From G965261775 sp965261775 (GTDB lineage Bacteria; Pseudomonadota; Gammaproteobacteria; Eutrophobiales; Eutrophobiaceae), in assembly GCA_965261775.1 (NCBI GenBank), contig OZ253477.1:186001-250000 (forward strand): a stretch of 64,000 nucleotides of DNA, given 5' to 3'. Below, piece by piece: positions 50,680-59,188 of the stretch (positions are counted from its first letter, which is position 1; each line of letters opens with the position of its first letter). Made by a program: the position numbers and the translations under genes. The notes beneath the pieces are model-generated. The model did no database searches and was not told the DNA's origin. It worked only from the letters and a program-made list of their open reading frames with translations.

Positions 50680-51150
50680 ATGGACACACTCCAAATATTA
50701 TTATTTGTATTACAGGTATTGATCGCTATCGTATTGATAGGTTTTGTTCTTATTCAGCAAGGTAAGGGCGCGGATGCCGGTGCCGCGTTCGGCAGTGGCT
50801 CATCGGCGACCGTTTTCGGCAGTCAGGGCTCCGCCAGCTTTCTCGTCAAGGTCACGGCAGTATTGGCCATCATCTTTTTTGGGAACAGCCTTTTGCTGTC
50901 CCATCTTGCCGTAGAGCGTATTGAACAGGCGCCCCGGAGCCTGTTGGATAAACCGGAAGTCATTGTTGAAGAACCGGAGACGACGGCATTTCAGGATATC
51001 CCTGTTTCACCTGACTCTTCGTCCGATTCCGCTTCCGGGGCTTTTCCCGGTGAAGGCACCGTGGGAGAGACGACAGAAACCTACGACCCGACGGAGCAGC
51101 ACGCCGAAGAACAGCGTTCTGACTTACCCGGTCTGCCGCGGGGGGAGTAG
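50680..51150 (+). CDS. secG: Protein-export membrane protein SecG with long acidic tail
   Basis: 156 residues. Two membrane helices (LQILLFVLQVLIAIVLIGFV and FLVKVTAVLAIIFFGNSLLL) flank the conserved GKGADAGAAFGSGSSATVFG loop, as in SecG of the SecYEG translocon. The C-terminal ~70 residues are acidic, Ser/Pro/Glu-rich, an extension common in long SecG forms. It starts 7 bp after tpiA and precedes tRNA-Leu, the usual order. Confidence 0.95.
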   Translation: MDTLQILLFVLQVLIAIVLIGFVLIQQGKGADAGAAFGSGSSATVFGSQGSASFLVKVTAVLAIIFFGNSLLLSHLAVERIEQAPRSLLDKPEVIVEEPETTAFQDIPVSPDSSSDSASGAFPGEGTVGETTETYDPTEQHAEEQRSDLPGLPRGE

Positions 51151-51167
51151 CCCCATATTTTTATACA

Positions 51168-51252
51168 GCCGATGTGGTGGAATTGGTAGACACGCTATCT
51201 TGAGGGGGTAGTGCTTTCGGGCGTGCCGGTTCGACTCCGGCCATCGGCACCA
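51168..51252 (+). tRNA. tRNA-Leu (anticodon GAG)
   Basis: 85 nt. Acceptor GCCGATG/CATCGGC, D-arm with GGAATTGGTAGACAC, anticodon stem CTATC/GGTAG enclosing TTGAGGG (anticodon GAG), long class II variable arm (TGCTTTCGGGCG), T-arm CCGGTTCGACTCCGG, and encoded CCA. The long variable arm and the similarity to E. coli tRNA-Leu(GAG), also located behind secG, support the identity. Confidence 0.95.
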
Positions 51253-51254
51253 AT
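51240..51254. repeat. attL-like end of a tRNA-Leu-targeting island
   Basis: GCCATCGGCACCAAT, the last bases of tRNA-Leu with CCA and two more, is repeated exactly at 54362-54376 in the same orientation. Integrases of genomic islands commonly recombine at tRNA 3' ends and leave such repeats. Confidence 0.65.
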
Positions 51255-51353
51255 CATGTAAGCCAAGGATGTTTAATAAGATTCAATACTGAGGAGATGT
51301 TTTCTTCTATATCAAATAGAGCATTTTCTGGAGAATTATAAAAAGGGATTGCC

Positions 51354-52544
51354 ATGACTGAAGAAAATAGTGATAACAAATTAAAACGAATTCACATTAA
51401 GACGGAATCTGGTAGTAAATGGTTCGAGACCAGCCAGGATTTTATTGCCTGGGTCAATGAGCAGAAAAATATTTACTCCTTTTTCAACAATGTGCAGAAC
51501 CGACATAACGAATACCAGTTAAGCCGTGAACTGGCACGGCACTGGCAACAGTTAATTGACGTTTCGGATCAATTGTCACAACAGCAAGCCGACGAGGAAC
51601 AATATGCTACAACACTCGAAATACTCGTTAATGAGTTTCAGAAAAAGTTAAAAGCTAAAGAAATATTTACCAGTGATGCTTCTTTCGCGGGCTTTGTGCA
51701 GGAGTTGGCAAAAAAAAATCCCAATGTAGCTGCCGCTGTTCTGGCCTATTTTATGGACTTTAACCTAAATAATTGGGATATGGATGTTGCCAGGGGAGTC
51801 CAGACTGCGATTGATTGGGAGCGTGATTTTAGTGGACGAGTGGAGCAGGAAGAATCAAGTCTTCAATCAATGAAAGACATCTGGGATGGTGAGTTTAACA
51901 GGCAAAGGGATGAGGCAGATAAGACACAGCAGCGTCTTGAGTGCCTCTGTAAACGTGCCGATACACTTATTAAGGCACAGAAGAATCGATTCGATAGCAG
52001 TGTAGAGTCGTACGATGAACGTCTTGAAAAAGCATTAGATGAAGCAAACTCTAAGCTGGAAAACATAACCCGAACCTATGATGAAAAATTGGCGCTTCAC
52101 TCAGCAGTGAGATACTGGGGTTTGCAGGAAAAATACCATAAAAAAAGGTCAATCTATTTTGGTATCGGGACAGTTGTCGTTGCTGGTTTAGTACTTTTGG
52201 GCATTTATGGATATGCCGAGTATTTTCTGGATATGGATATCAAAACCATACCCGTTAGCAGGCTGGTGACCATGGCAATTATTACCACTTTCGGAATCTG
52301 GGCAGTACGCCTCAGTGCAAATCTCTTCATGGCACATACTCATTTGAGAACTGATGCCCATGAACGCCGAACAATGATGCACACATATCTCTCATTGCTG
52401 CGTAAAGGGGAAGGCCCCAAGGATGATGAACGACAGTTAATATTACAGACATTATTTCGTCCTGGGACAACAGGGATGATTAAAGAGGACGCAGGGCCTG
52501 GTAATCTGGTCAATATGCTGAATAGACTGTCATCCAGGAATTGA
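51354..52544 (+). CDS. DUF6161-like coiled-coil membrane protein
   Basis: 396 residues. Residues ~30-250 are helical and charged with coiled-coil character (QQLIDVSDQLSQQQADEEQY; RLEKALDEANSKLENITRTY). Two helices follow (GIGTVVVAGLVLLGIYGYAE and LVTMAIITTFGIWAVRLSAN). The C-terminus has LFMAHTHLRTDAHERRTMMH, TYLSLLRKGEGPKDDERQLI and ILQTLFRPGTTGMIKEDAGP, which I remember as the DUF6161 signature. Function unknown. It is the first gene of the tRNA-Leu island, followed 10 bp later by a broken AAA ATPase with which it may once have worked. Confidence 0.75.
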   Translation: MTEENSDNKLKRIHIKTESGSKWFETSQDFIAWVNEQKNIYSFFNNVQNRHNEYQLSRELARHWQQLIDVSDQLSQQQADEEQYATTLEILVNEFQKKLKAKEIFTSDASFAGFVQELAKKNPNVAAAVLAYFMDFNLNNWDMDVARGVQTAIDWERDFSGRVEQEESSLQSMKDIWDGEFNRQRDEADKTQQRLECLCKRADTLIKAQKNRFDSSVESYDERLEKALDEANSKLENITRTYDEKLALHSAVRYWGLQEKYHKKRSIYFGIGTVVVAGLVLLGIYGYAEYFLDMDIKTIPVSRLVTMAIITTFGIWAVRLSANLFMAHTHLRTDAHERRTMMHTYLSLLRKGEGPKDDERQLILQTLFRPGTTGMIKEDAGPGNLVNMLNRLSSRN

Positions 52545-52554
52545 GCAAATCATT

Positions 52555-52937
52555 ATGAGATTAACCTCATTCACTCTGAAAAACTTCAAGGTCGTTGGCC
52601 CGGTAGAGCAGCAAATTGAATTTAGCCCAATCACTTTATTATTTGGTCCAAACAGCGCAAGTAAGAGTACTATTGTTTGAGCATTACACTATTTGTCTGA
52701 AATTTTATCACGTAATAATTGTGACCCTGGTACTATCCAATACGATGGCGAGCTTGACCTTGGGGAGGGGCTTTCGTAATTTGGTGCATTTGCATGGTCC
52801 AGATACTTCTGTGGAATTGTCACTTGACTGGGCCACAGAAAAAATCATGGCAAAAACTGTGCAATCAATACCGTTTGGCCGAGCTTGGCGGTGAATTTAG
52901 CCTGGATATTTTTGATTACTCATCCGACGATGAATAA
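52555..52937 (+). pseudogene. AAA ATPase (OLD/AAA_15-like), collapsed
   Basis: Starts MRLTSFTLKNFKVVGPVEQQ, IEFSPITLLFGPNSASKSTI, with a Walker A in which the usual Gly before Lys is Ser (GPNSASKST instead of GPNSAGKST). A TGA follows immediately; the frame then reads ALHYLSEILSRNNCDPGTIQ. After another stop and shift comes GRGFRNLVHLHGPDTSVELS, and at the end EFSLDIFDYSSDDE with stop at 52937. N- and C-terminal pieces of a P-loop ATPase are thus joined with most of the middle deleted. Confidence 0.7.
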
Positions 52938-52951
52938 TCTATTTTTATAAT

Positions 52952-52976
52952 CCCGCTTGCGCGGGGGCCTTGTTTT
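52952..52976 (+). terminator. Hairpin after the broken ATPase gene
   Basis: CCCGC-ttgc-GCGGG followed by ggccttgtttt, on the plus strand, 15 bp past the last stop of the ATPase remnant. Short stem, modest T-run. Confidence 0.5.
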
Positions 52977-52994
52977 AGGTCTGTAGTTCATTTT

Positions 52995-53417
52995 ATGTAC
53001 ATGATTCAACGTCTAAAAACATTACTGCTCATCATGCTACTGGTGGCTTGTACGGCCAGCGGTTTGTATAAATTGGCGGAAATTTTAGGGGATGCGGGTA
53101 AGCAAGGAGTTGATGTTGTTTCAAAGGGGCCACTGTGGAGTTCTACCAAGAATAAATCAGCGGAAGAAAATGCTTTTGGTCATTTTAAGAAACACAAGAG
53201 TGAATTTCCTGAATTCCAAAATGCTGAGCAGTACATCGAGGGCGCAAAGAAATTCTTAAATAATCCACCCAAAGGAACGCTGACAAAGACAAACAGCAGG
53301 GGAGATACACTTAGATATGATCCAAATACAAATACGTTTGGGGTGCTGAGTAAAGATGGTGCGCCAAGGACGATGTTCCGTCCAAACAGCGGGATAGATT
53401 ATTGGAACCGGCAGTAG
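52995..53417 (+). CDS. Secreted or lipoprotein-anchored polymorphic toxin-like protein
   Basis: 140 residues. N-terminal signal MYMIQRLKTLLLIMLLVACT with a weak lipobox (LVAC). The C-terminal ~85 residues form a toxin-type domain: FGHFKKHKSEFPEFQNAEQY, IEGAKKFLNNPPKGTLTKTN, RGDTLRYDPNTNTFGVLSKD and GAPRTMFRPNSGIDYWNRQ. This HFxKH...GDTxRYDPxTNxFGV...TMFxP pattern occurs at the ends of polymorphic toxins such as CdiA and Rhs, and I believe it is an RNase-like fold; activity is inferred. The next gene is a CPCC protein, a known immunity-type partner. Confidence 0.7.
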   Translation: MYMIQRLKTLLLIMLLVACTASGLYKLAEILGDAGKQGVDVVSKGPLWSSTKNKSAEENAFGHFKKHKSEFPEFQNAEQYIEGAKKFLNNPPKGTLTKTNSRGDTLRYDPNTNTFGVLSKDGAPRTMFRPNSGIDYWNRQ

Positions 53418-53427
53418 GGGGTTAGAG

Positions 53428-53673
53428 ATGAGTGATACATGTCCCTGTTGTGGTTATCTGACGTTCGACGAAGAACCGCCTGGGACTTTCGCAATATGCC
53501 CTGTTTGTGGATGGGAAGATGACGAGGTTCAATTCCGTGATCCGACCTATGAAGGTGGCGCTAACTCGGTCAGTCTTGACCAAGCCAGAAAGAATTATTT
53601 AGCCATCGGTGCTATTGATAAGGCAAGTCTTGAGTCTGTTCGTAAGCCACTGCCAGAAGAAATCCCGACATAG
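53428..53673 (+). CDS. CPCC family cysteine-rich protein (probable immunity protein)
   Basis: 81 residues: CPCCGYLTFDEEPPGTFAIC, PVCGWEDDEVQFRDPTYEGG, ANSVSLDQARKNYLAIGAID. Four cysteines in two CPxC pairs suggest a zinc ribbon. The CPCC domain family has been proposed as an immunity family in polymorphic toxin systems. It follows the toxin-like gene by 10 bp with GGGGGTTAGAG upstream of the ATG. A terminator lies right behind it. Confidence 0.85.
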   Translation: MSDTCPCCGYLTFDEEPPGTFAICPVCGWEDDEVQFRDPTYEGGANSVSLDQARKNYLAIGAIDKASLESVRKPLPEEIPT

Positions 53674-53675
53674 TG

Positions 53676-53701
53676 AAAGCCCCGCGAAGCAGGGCTTTGT
53701 T
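53676..53701 (+). terminator. Terminator after the toxin/CPCC pair
   Basis: AAAGCCC-cgcgaagca-GGGCTTT followed by gttatt, 3 bp past the CPCC stop. Confidence 0.65.
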
Positions 53702-53894
53702 ATTCAATTAGGCTGAAACTAATTGGATGATATAAAGAATTCCAAAACACTGGACTATCATCTACCTTGCGTTCGGGAGAGGTATTTCCTTATACTTATA
53801 CAATCAACGGGGTAGACGTGCGCTCAAATCAAAATTGAAGCCCTGCCAGATGATGGATAAAAAGCGTATTTAATAATCAGTTAAAGGGGGTCTA

Positions 53895-54290
53895 ATGTCT
53901 TTAAATATTAAGAACTCAGCCCTCATCGGGGAATTTGAAAAAATTATCAGTCCCGATGAAGTCAGGCATGCGTATTATGCTTTAATCGGTGTGGCTGCAA
54001 CCTTACCGAAATTTGATTGTTACCCTACGAAGGGCGTAGTAGTGTCGGACTTTCGATATTATACGGAAGGGACGGAAGAGGAAGAGCAGCCTTTTGCTTT
54101 TATCATTAACAAAGGTTCTTTGTTGTTTTATTTACGGTCGGTTGCTGTATCGTCCGGGAAATATTCGTTTGATAAATTGAAAACTCTTTTTAGAGAAGTT
54201 AATGAGAATCCTAAAGGTGAATGGACCATACGCGTTAATGATCTAAATGATGCGATTGCGATCATAGAAAAGGTACTGCTTATATGGTAA
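53895..54290 (+). CDS. Hypothetical protein, possible orphan immunity protein
   Basis: 131 residues, no signal or helix: MSLNIKNSALIGEFEKIISP, DEVRHAYYALIGVAATLPKF, FAFIINKGSLLFYLRSVAVS and GEWTIRVNDLNDAIAIIEKV. AAGGGGG precedes the ATG. It is alone inside the island, next to its right end. Small, soluble and adjacent to a toxin/immunity pair, it could be an orphan immunity protein; nothing in the sequence proves this. Confidence 0.6.
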   Translation: MSLNIKNSALIGEFEKIISPDEVRHAYYALIGVAATLPKFDCYPTKGVVVSDFRYYTEGTEEEEQPFAFIINKGSLLFYLRSVAVSSGKYSFDKLKTLFREVNENPKGEWTIRVNDLNDAIAIIEKVLLIW

Positions 54291-54361
54291 GCATGAGCAA
54301 AGTGATAGTTAATTTAGCCACTTATTAAAAAACAATAAACCATAGTAGTTATTATTCACCA

Positions 54362-54376
54362 GCCATCGGCACCAAT
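54362..54376. repeat. attR-like end of the tRNA-Leu island
   Basis: GCCATCGGCACCAAT, identical to the 3' end of tRNA-Leu at 51240-51254. Flanks differ on both sides, as expected for an att duplication. The distance is 3.1 kb. Confidence 0.65.
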
Positions 54377-54443
54377 TCGTAAATCTGAGAACATTTAATA
54401 ACGCCCAATTAAGCAGGGACATATAGTTTTAAAGTGAATATCA

Positions 54444-55286
54444 ATGACAATATTCAAAATCGATTCAGACGGGATAAGCAAAGTAGACAAGACACACTTC
54501 GTGGCAGAAGGAATTATGGAGCGCAGTGATTTACAGCAATTCTTAAAAAGACAGATTGATATTATTGCGCCGAATACTTTAGTGATCGCGGAGGAATTCA
54601 GTCAATTCGAAGACACGAGAAGGCGTATTGATTTGCTTGGTGTAGATAAAGATGCAAATTTAGTCGTGGTTGAATTAAAACGCACCAAAGATGGTGGGCG
54701 TATGGAGTTACAAGCAATACGTTATGCTGCCATGGTATCAAACATGACCTTTGAACAGGCGCTTGATGTCTATAAACAATATATAGAAGATGAAAAACTG
54801 GATGAAGATGCTGAAGAATCTTTGCTTGATTTTCTGGACTGGGAAGCACCAAAGGACGATGAATTTAATCAGAATGTCAAAATTATATTGGCATCAGAAG
54901 AATTTTCAAAAGAGTTGACAGCCTCTGTTTTATGGCTCAACGAGAGAGAATTAGATATTAATTGTTTTCGCATGCAGCCATATAAATTAAACGATGAATT
55001 GCTTCTTGATGTGCAGAAGATAATACCCTTACCAGAGACGGAAGATTTTCAAGTAAAAATCCGCCAGAAGCAACAGCAGGAACGCAAGTCAAGATTGGTC
55101 CTGCGGTTTGCGGGAAAACGCATATATAAATTGATTGCGAATAACCCGCGGCGCAAAGGCACTCACGGCTGGCGCAGTTGGGAATTGATTGAGAATGGCA
55201 TGACTTTTGAAGAATACAAATCCAGGGGTGGTCGCTCTCAAGATCTGCGTTGGGATATTGATCGTGGTCGGTGTGAGGTAAAGTAG
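54444..55286 (+). CDS. PD-(D/E)XK nuclease family protein, NucS/DUF91-like
   Basis: 280 residues. The nuclease core is visible: RSDLQQFLKRQIDIIAPNTL, then Asp63 in RRRIDLLGVDKDANLVVVEL and Glu77-x-Lys79 (VVELKRTKDGG), the D...ExK signature, followed by ELQAIRYAAMVSNMTFEQAL, as in NucS-like DNA-binding nucleases. The C-terminus has RRKGTHGWRSWELIENGMTF, a DNA-binding-looking stretch. It lies outside the att repeats but next to them. Function could be repair or defence; unknown. Confidence 0.8.
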   Translation: MTIFKIDSDGISKVDKTHFVAEGIMERSDLQQFLKRQIDIIAPNTLVIAEEFSQFEDTRRRIDLLGVDKDANLVVVELKRTKDGGRMELQAIRYAAMVSNMTFEQALDVYKQYIEDEKLDEDAEESLLDFLDWEAPKDDEFNQNVKIILASEEFSKELTASVLWLNERELDINCFRMQPYKLNDELLLDVQKIIPLPETEDFQVKIRQKQQQERKSRLVLRFAGKRIYKLIANNPRRKGTHGWRSWELIENGMTFEEYKSRGGRSQDLRWDIDRGRCEVK

Positions 55287-55287
55287 G

Positions 55288-55470
55288 ATGAGCAGAGAAG
55301 ATTGGCTTAATAGACTTGCCAATTCATGGCAGTCAAATTCAAAGATTTTGGGAAAGACTTTGCCAAAGAAACTTCAACTCTTTAGTTGTTTTACTTACGA
55401 CCGCTTGCTGTATCGAAAAAATAAACAAAACCGTACAAAATTGCATATAGCGGACGCGGGCAGACTATAG
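55288..55470 (+). CDS. Small hypothetical protein
   Basis: 60 codons starting one base after the nuclease stop, with TAGG 1-4 bases before the ATG, which is too close for a good ribosome site. Sequence MSREDWLNRLANSWQSNSKI and KKLQLFSCFTYDRLLYRKNK shows no recognisable family. It may be a fragment of a gene that once followed the nuclease. Confidence 0.3.
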   Translation: MSREDWLNRLANSWQSNSKILGKTLPKKLQLFSCFTYDRLLYRKNKQNRTKLHIADAGRL

Positions 55471-55550
55471 GGCATATAATCAAAAAATATGTGTGGCGTG
55501 TGGTAAAACAATCAAGAAAATAATGTTTGAATGCCGTATTCGAAATACAG

Positions 55551-56396
55551 ATGACGCCCATGATTAGGCGCTTGTTTCCCGCCTTGTCCGATTGTGTCGC
55601 AGGCTACTCTAAGATGGCGCAAAACCTGCCGTTGCTTGCCGTCCTGTTGACAGCATGTACCATGCCTCTCAAGCCGCCGCCTGGGATTTCCAAACAGGAG
55701 CCCGAGGAGGCGATTGAATACGAGCATGACCGGGGACAGTTATCCGATGCCGCGCCGCAAGGTCGTTCCGCGAATAATGCGGCACAGGATAGCACCGCCC
55801 CGGCGGCGTCATCGGATAACATTGAACCACGGGCAGCAAATGCGCCGGAAAAGACAGCGATGCCAGAGTCGGTTCGTGATGCCAGCGCAAGACGCGCCGA
55901 TAGCCCTGCGCCCTCTGGCAGGGCATTGACGGACCACGAAGAAATCGGCAGGATGGATGATTCTCTGGAGCGGAAGCTGGGAGAATTTGATGAATTGATA
56001 TTACGGGAGCGGGAACGAATCGCGACCGAAAGCAATCAAAAGGGCGGTATGGAGGGTGATTTTCAGGGCGAAAATGTTGATGGCGATGGTCGATTTGATG
56101 AGACTGGAGGAACCCGGGTCGGAGAAACCAATCAGACCACAGTGGGCGACGTTGATGAAACCGCAGCGCCTGTTGCAGATCATCGATTGCCTGCGGTAGG
56201 GGCGGACGTGCGCCGAGATGAATATGAGCCTCAACAATCAGATGCGCACGTTCCCGAAGACATTCCCGACGGCGGGAATGATAATATTGTAGCCCGGCAA
56301 CTGCGCGAGGCGGCTATGCGTGAAAAAGACCCGGCCTTGCGGGAACGATTGTGGGACGAGTACAGAAAATACAAACAGGGTATAGACAAAGACTGA
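55551..56396 (+). CDS. Putative lipoprotein, low-complexity, first gene of the envelope cluster
   Basis: Up to 281 residues. The start is unsure (TTG 55527, ATG 55551, 55560 or 55614). A hydrophobic stretch MAQNLPLLAVLLTACTMPLK carries lipobox LLTAC. The mature part is Ala/Glu/Asp/Gln-rich and probably disordered (NNAAQDSTAPAASSDNIEPR; DFQGENVDGDGRFDETGGTR), ending in a charged helix (ARQLREAAMREKDPALRERL). No family recognised. It overlaps the next lipoprotein gene (TGATG) and begins the same-strand cluster running to the window end. Confidence 0.65.
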   Translation: MTPMIRRLFPALSDCVAGYSKMAQNLPLLAVLLTACTMPLKPPPGISKQEPEEAIEYEHDRGQLSDAAPQGRSANNAAQDSTAPAASSDNIEPRAANAPEKTAMPESVRDASARRADSPAPSGRALTDHEEIGRMDDSLERKLGEFDELILRERERIATESNQKGGMEGDFQGENVDGDGRFDETGGTRVGETNQTTVGDVDETAAPVADHRLPAVGADVRRDEYEPQQSDAHVPEDIPDGGNDNIVARQLREAAMREKDPALRERLWDEYRKYKQGIDKD

Positions 56397-57589
56397 TGAT
56401 AACTTATGCAAGAACAGGTTTGGTATGTGTGCTTGTCATGGCGCTCGGCGCCTGCTCCACGATGCCGGTCGGCAAAAGCGCGATTCGATCTGAAAAAATA
56501 ATCACCGGGGACGGACCGGTCCCTGAAGCGCTGCTGCTTGACGTTGGCATTGACACCTTCGACCCGGGCGTCGCCCCCGAGGGGGAAGAGGGCGTTTATC
56601 CGCAGATCAGGGAAGCCGAGTCCCGTTATATACCGATCAAGCTGATGGAGACCCTGCAACACACCGGTCAATGGGGCGCCGTCAGGGTTATCCCCGATAA
56701 GCAGAGTGAAACGGATGTCTGGATAGATGGCGAGATATTGCAATCGGACGGTGAAAAGCTGGCCTTGAAAATCACCGTGCGTGACTCATCGGGTAAAAAA
56801 TGGTATTCACGGCGATATGAGGAAGTGCTTCATCAGTACTCCTACGAAGACAGCGCCCGCACCAATCAGGAACCTTTTCAGAATATCTACAATAAGATTG
56901 CAAATGATCTGCTCAAATACAGAAAGCGGCTGGCGGCTGATGATATCAAAAGCCTGCGTGTCATCTCCGAATTGAAATTTGCCGCACGATTTTCCCCGGA
57001 GGCGTTCTCACGGCACCTGGATGAGGACAATCGGGGACGGATTACCGTCAAAAGATTACCCGCGGACAATGATCCCATCCTGCAACGTATTCGCAAGATA
57101 CGGAAAAGGGATAACGCCTTCGTGGATACCCTGCAAGACTACTACGATTCATTCGGTCGGCAAATGCAGGCGCCCTACCGTGAATGGCGCCGGCTGGGTT
57201 ATGAAGAAATTCAGGCACTGGACGAGTTGAACAGACAAAAGTGGGTGCGTGGCCTGGTGAGCGCGCTGGTGCTGGCGGCGGGGGTTGCCGCGCAGGGGAG
57301 CGACAGTCAGATAACCCGCAGCGCGGGCGTTCTTGGTATCGGTGCCGGGGTGATCGGTTTGAAAAGTGCCTACGATAAAGGCGAGGAAGCGAAAATTCAT
57401 GAACAGTCACTGGAAGAACTCGGGCAATCGCTGAATACCGAAATCGCGCCGCGTAATATAGAACTGGAAGGTAAAACAGTCACTTTGACGGGTTCGGCCA
57501 ACGAACAGTACGCACAGTGGCGTCGGCTCCTCCGCGATATCTATCAGAAAGAAACCGGACAGCTTGAAGCGAAAGCGAACGTTCAATAG
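56396..57589 (+). CDS. Putative lipoprotein of the envelope cluster
   Basis: 397 residues from the ATG at 56396. Lipoprotein signal ITYARTGLVCVLVMALGACS with lipobox LGAC. The mature domain resembles outer-membrane-type lipoproteins: LLLDVGIDTFDPGVAPEGEE, LMETLQHTGQWGAVRVIPDK, DVWIDGEILQSDGEKLALKI, a helical region, then a Gly/Ala-rich helix (VSALVLAAGVAAQGSDSQIT) and a C-terminal coil. The first half recalls CsgG/LpoB-type or PilP-like domains that bind across the periplasm; not a firm match. It follows the first lipoprotein with overlap and precedes the TPR-like gene by 36 bp. Confidence 0.75.
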   Translation: MITYARTGLVCVLVMALGACSTMPVGKSAIRSEKIITGDGPVPEALLLDVGIDTFDPGVAPEGEEGVYPQIREAESRYIPIKLMETLQHTGQWGAVRVIPDKQSETDVWIDGEILQSDGEKLALKITVRDSSGKKWYSRRYEEVLHQYSYEDSARTNQEPFQNIYNKIANDLLKYRKRLAADDIKSLRVISELKFAARFSPEAFSRHLDEDNRGRITVKRLPADNDPILQRIRKIRKRDNAFVDTLQDYYDSFGRQMQAPYREWRRLGYEEIQALDELNRQKWVRGLVSALVLAAGVAAQGSDSQITRSAGVLGIGAGVIGLKSAYDKGEEAKIHEQSLEELGQSLNTEIAPRNIELEGKTVTLTGSANEQYAQWRRLLRDIYQKETGQLEAKANVQ

Positions 57590-57625
57590 AGCGGCCACCC
57601 CTGCGAATAGCCCTGTCTCGTCGAC

Positions 57626-59188
57626 ATGAATGATGATAAGCGACACGGTGAAAAGGATTTTGATCGGATTGAACCCGTTGTTGTCAGACTGACACAGACG
57701 GTTGCGGAAACCGCATCGGTAAAAAACAACGGAGAACGGTTTATTCCTGCATTGATTATCGGCGGACTGTTGTCTCTTTTCGCGATCGTGTTTTTAATTT
57801 CGAGACTGTGGCCTGATACGGGAAATGTCCCTCCCCCCGACCCGGGCGAAACGCTGCCCGTCCCCGGGCAGACTACGACATCCGCGCCGCTTGTAACTAC
57901 ACAGACCAATGCCTCTTTGTCTCCGCTGCAGGATGAAACGCAGGCGGTCGCATTCAGAAAGGAATCGCAGGAAGTGCTTTCCGCCCTGCTTGCGGTTAAT
58001 GAGGCGCTTAAAACCAAGGCGGTTGACCAATGGGCGGCGCAAGAATACGCAAATGCGCTTGAACATACCGAACAGGGCGATCAATATTATCGGCGACAGG
58101 AATTCCAATCGGCCATCATGGAATACAAGCAGGGTCTGGCGATAATGCAGCACTTGAACACCGAAGCGGATAAGGTTGCGCGACAGGCTATAGAGCAGGG
58201 ATACGCGCATTTGCAATCCGGTAACGCCGGGGCCGCTGCGATTTCATTTAAAAGGGCGCGGTTGATTGCGCCGGAAAATGCTGACGTCGTATCCGGTCTG
58301 CGGTGCGCGGCGGCGCTAGACGAGACAACGGCGCTTGTTGCCCGGGGTGATGCCCTGTTACAGCAGGGAAAAGCAGGACAGGCGCGGGATAAATTCAAAC
58401 AGGCGGCCTCTCTGGAACAGTGTACCGACACGGTGCAAAAAAGGCTGGTGGAGGTGGAACGGGGGATTCGGGACAGTAATTTCAATAATGCCATGAGTGC
58501 CGGTTACCGCGCACTGGAAAAAAATGATTATAAGCAGGCCGCCGAACGTTTTGCCGAAGCTTTGAAGATCAAGCCTGGTGCTGAGGAAGCCTCGTTGGCG
58601 TTAAGTCACAGCAAACAAGGACTGATTACCGATAGACTAACGACCTTATTGAACAGGGGGCGCACTTTGGAAACGGAGGAACGCTGGGACGAGGCGGTTC
58701 AGGTTTACGCCGAGGCATTGCAACTGGATAAAAACTCCGCGGCGGCACAGCAGGGGAAAGACCGTGCGGGGAAAAGGCAAGGGCTGGATGAATCCCTGAA
58801 CCGCACGATTAAAAATCCGTACCGGCTGAGTAGCAAGGACGTGCAAAGAGAAGCACAGGAATTACTGGATATGGCCGCGTCGATTGACAGTGTTTTGGCA
58901 CCGAGACTAACGGAGCAGAAAAAGACGCTGGAAAATTTGCTGCAACAGGTCAAGCGACCCGTGCAGATCAATTTGACGTCCGACAAGCAAACGGAGGTTA
59001 CCATTTACAAGGTCGCAAAATTAGGTAGTTTTGAAAAGACAAGCCTGCAATTGCTACCGGGTCAATATGTCGCGGTGGGTATCCGGGAAGGATATCGCGA
59101 TGTCAGGGTGGAGATCAGTATCCACCTTGAAGGCGGTCCGCAAACCATTGATATCCGTTGCAAGGAAAAGATTGCTTTCAACGGCTAG
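57626..59188 (+). CDS. Membrane-anchored TPR-like repeat protein with PEGA-like end
   Basis: 520 residues. A short cytoplasmic N-terminus is followed by a single helix (ALIIGGLLSLFAIVFLISRL, ~43-62) and a Pro/Thr-rich linker. A TPR-like alpha-solenoid spans ~110-430 (ALEHTEQGDQYYRRQEFQSA; GYAHLQSGNAGAAAISFKRA; GDALLQQGKAGQARDKFKQA; GYRALEKNDYKQAAERFAEA; AVQVYAEALQLDKNSAAAQQ). The last ~85 residues read like a PEGA/beta domain (VQINLTSDKQTEVTIYKVAK; LLPGQYVAVGIREGYRDVRV). Topology is N-in, with the repeats in the periplasm. A scaffold role is plausible. It sits between two lipoprotein genes and the PEGA/FGE gene. Confidence 0.8.
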   Translation: MNDDKRHGEKDFDRIEPVVVRLTQTVAETASVKNNGERFIPALIIGGLLSLFAIVFLISRLWPDTGNVPPPDPGETLPVPGQTTTSAPLVTTQTNASLSPLQDETQAVAFRKESQEVLSALLAVNEALKTKAVDQWAAQEYANALEHTEQGDQYYRRQEFQSAIMEYKQGLAIMQHLNTEADKVARQAIEQGYAHLQSGNAGAAAISFKRARLIAPENADVVSGLRCAAALDETTALVARGDALLQQGKAGQARDKFKQAASLEQCTDTVQKRLVEVERGIRDSNFNNAMSAGYRALEKNDYKQAAERFAEALKIKPGAEEASLALSHSKQGLITDRLTTLLNRGRTLETEERWDEAVQVYAEALQLDKNSAAAQQGKDRAGKRQGLDESLNRTIKNPYRLSSKDVQREAQELLDMAASIDSVLAPRLTEQKKTLENLLQQVKRPVQINLTSDKQTEVTIYKVAKLGSFEKTSLQLLPGQYVAVGIREGYRDVRVEISIHLEGGPQTIDIRCKEKIAFNG

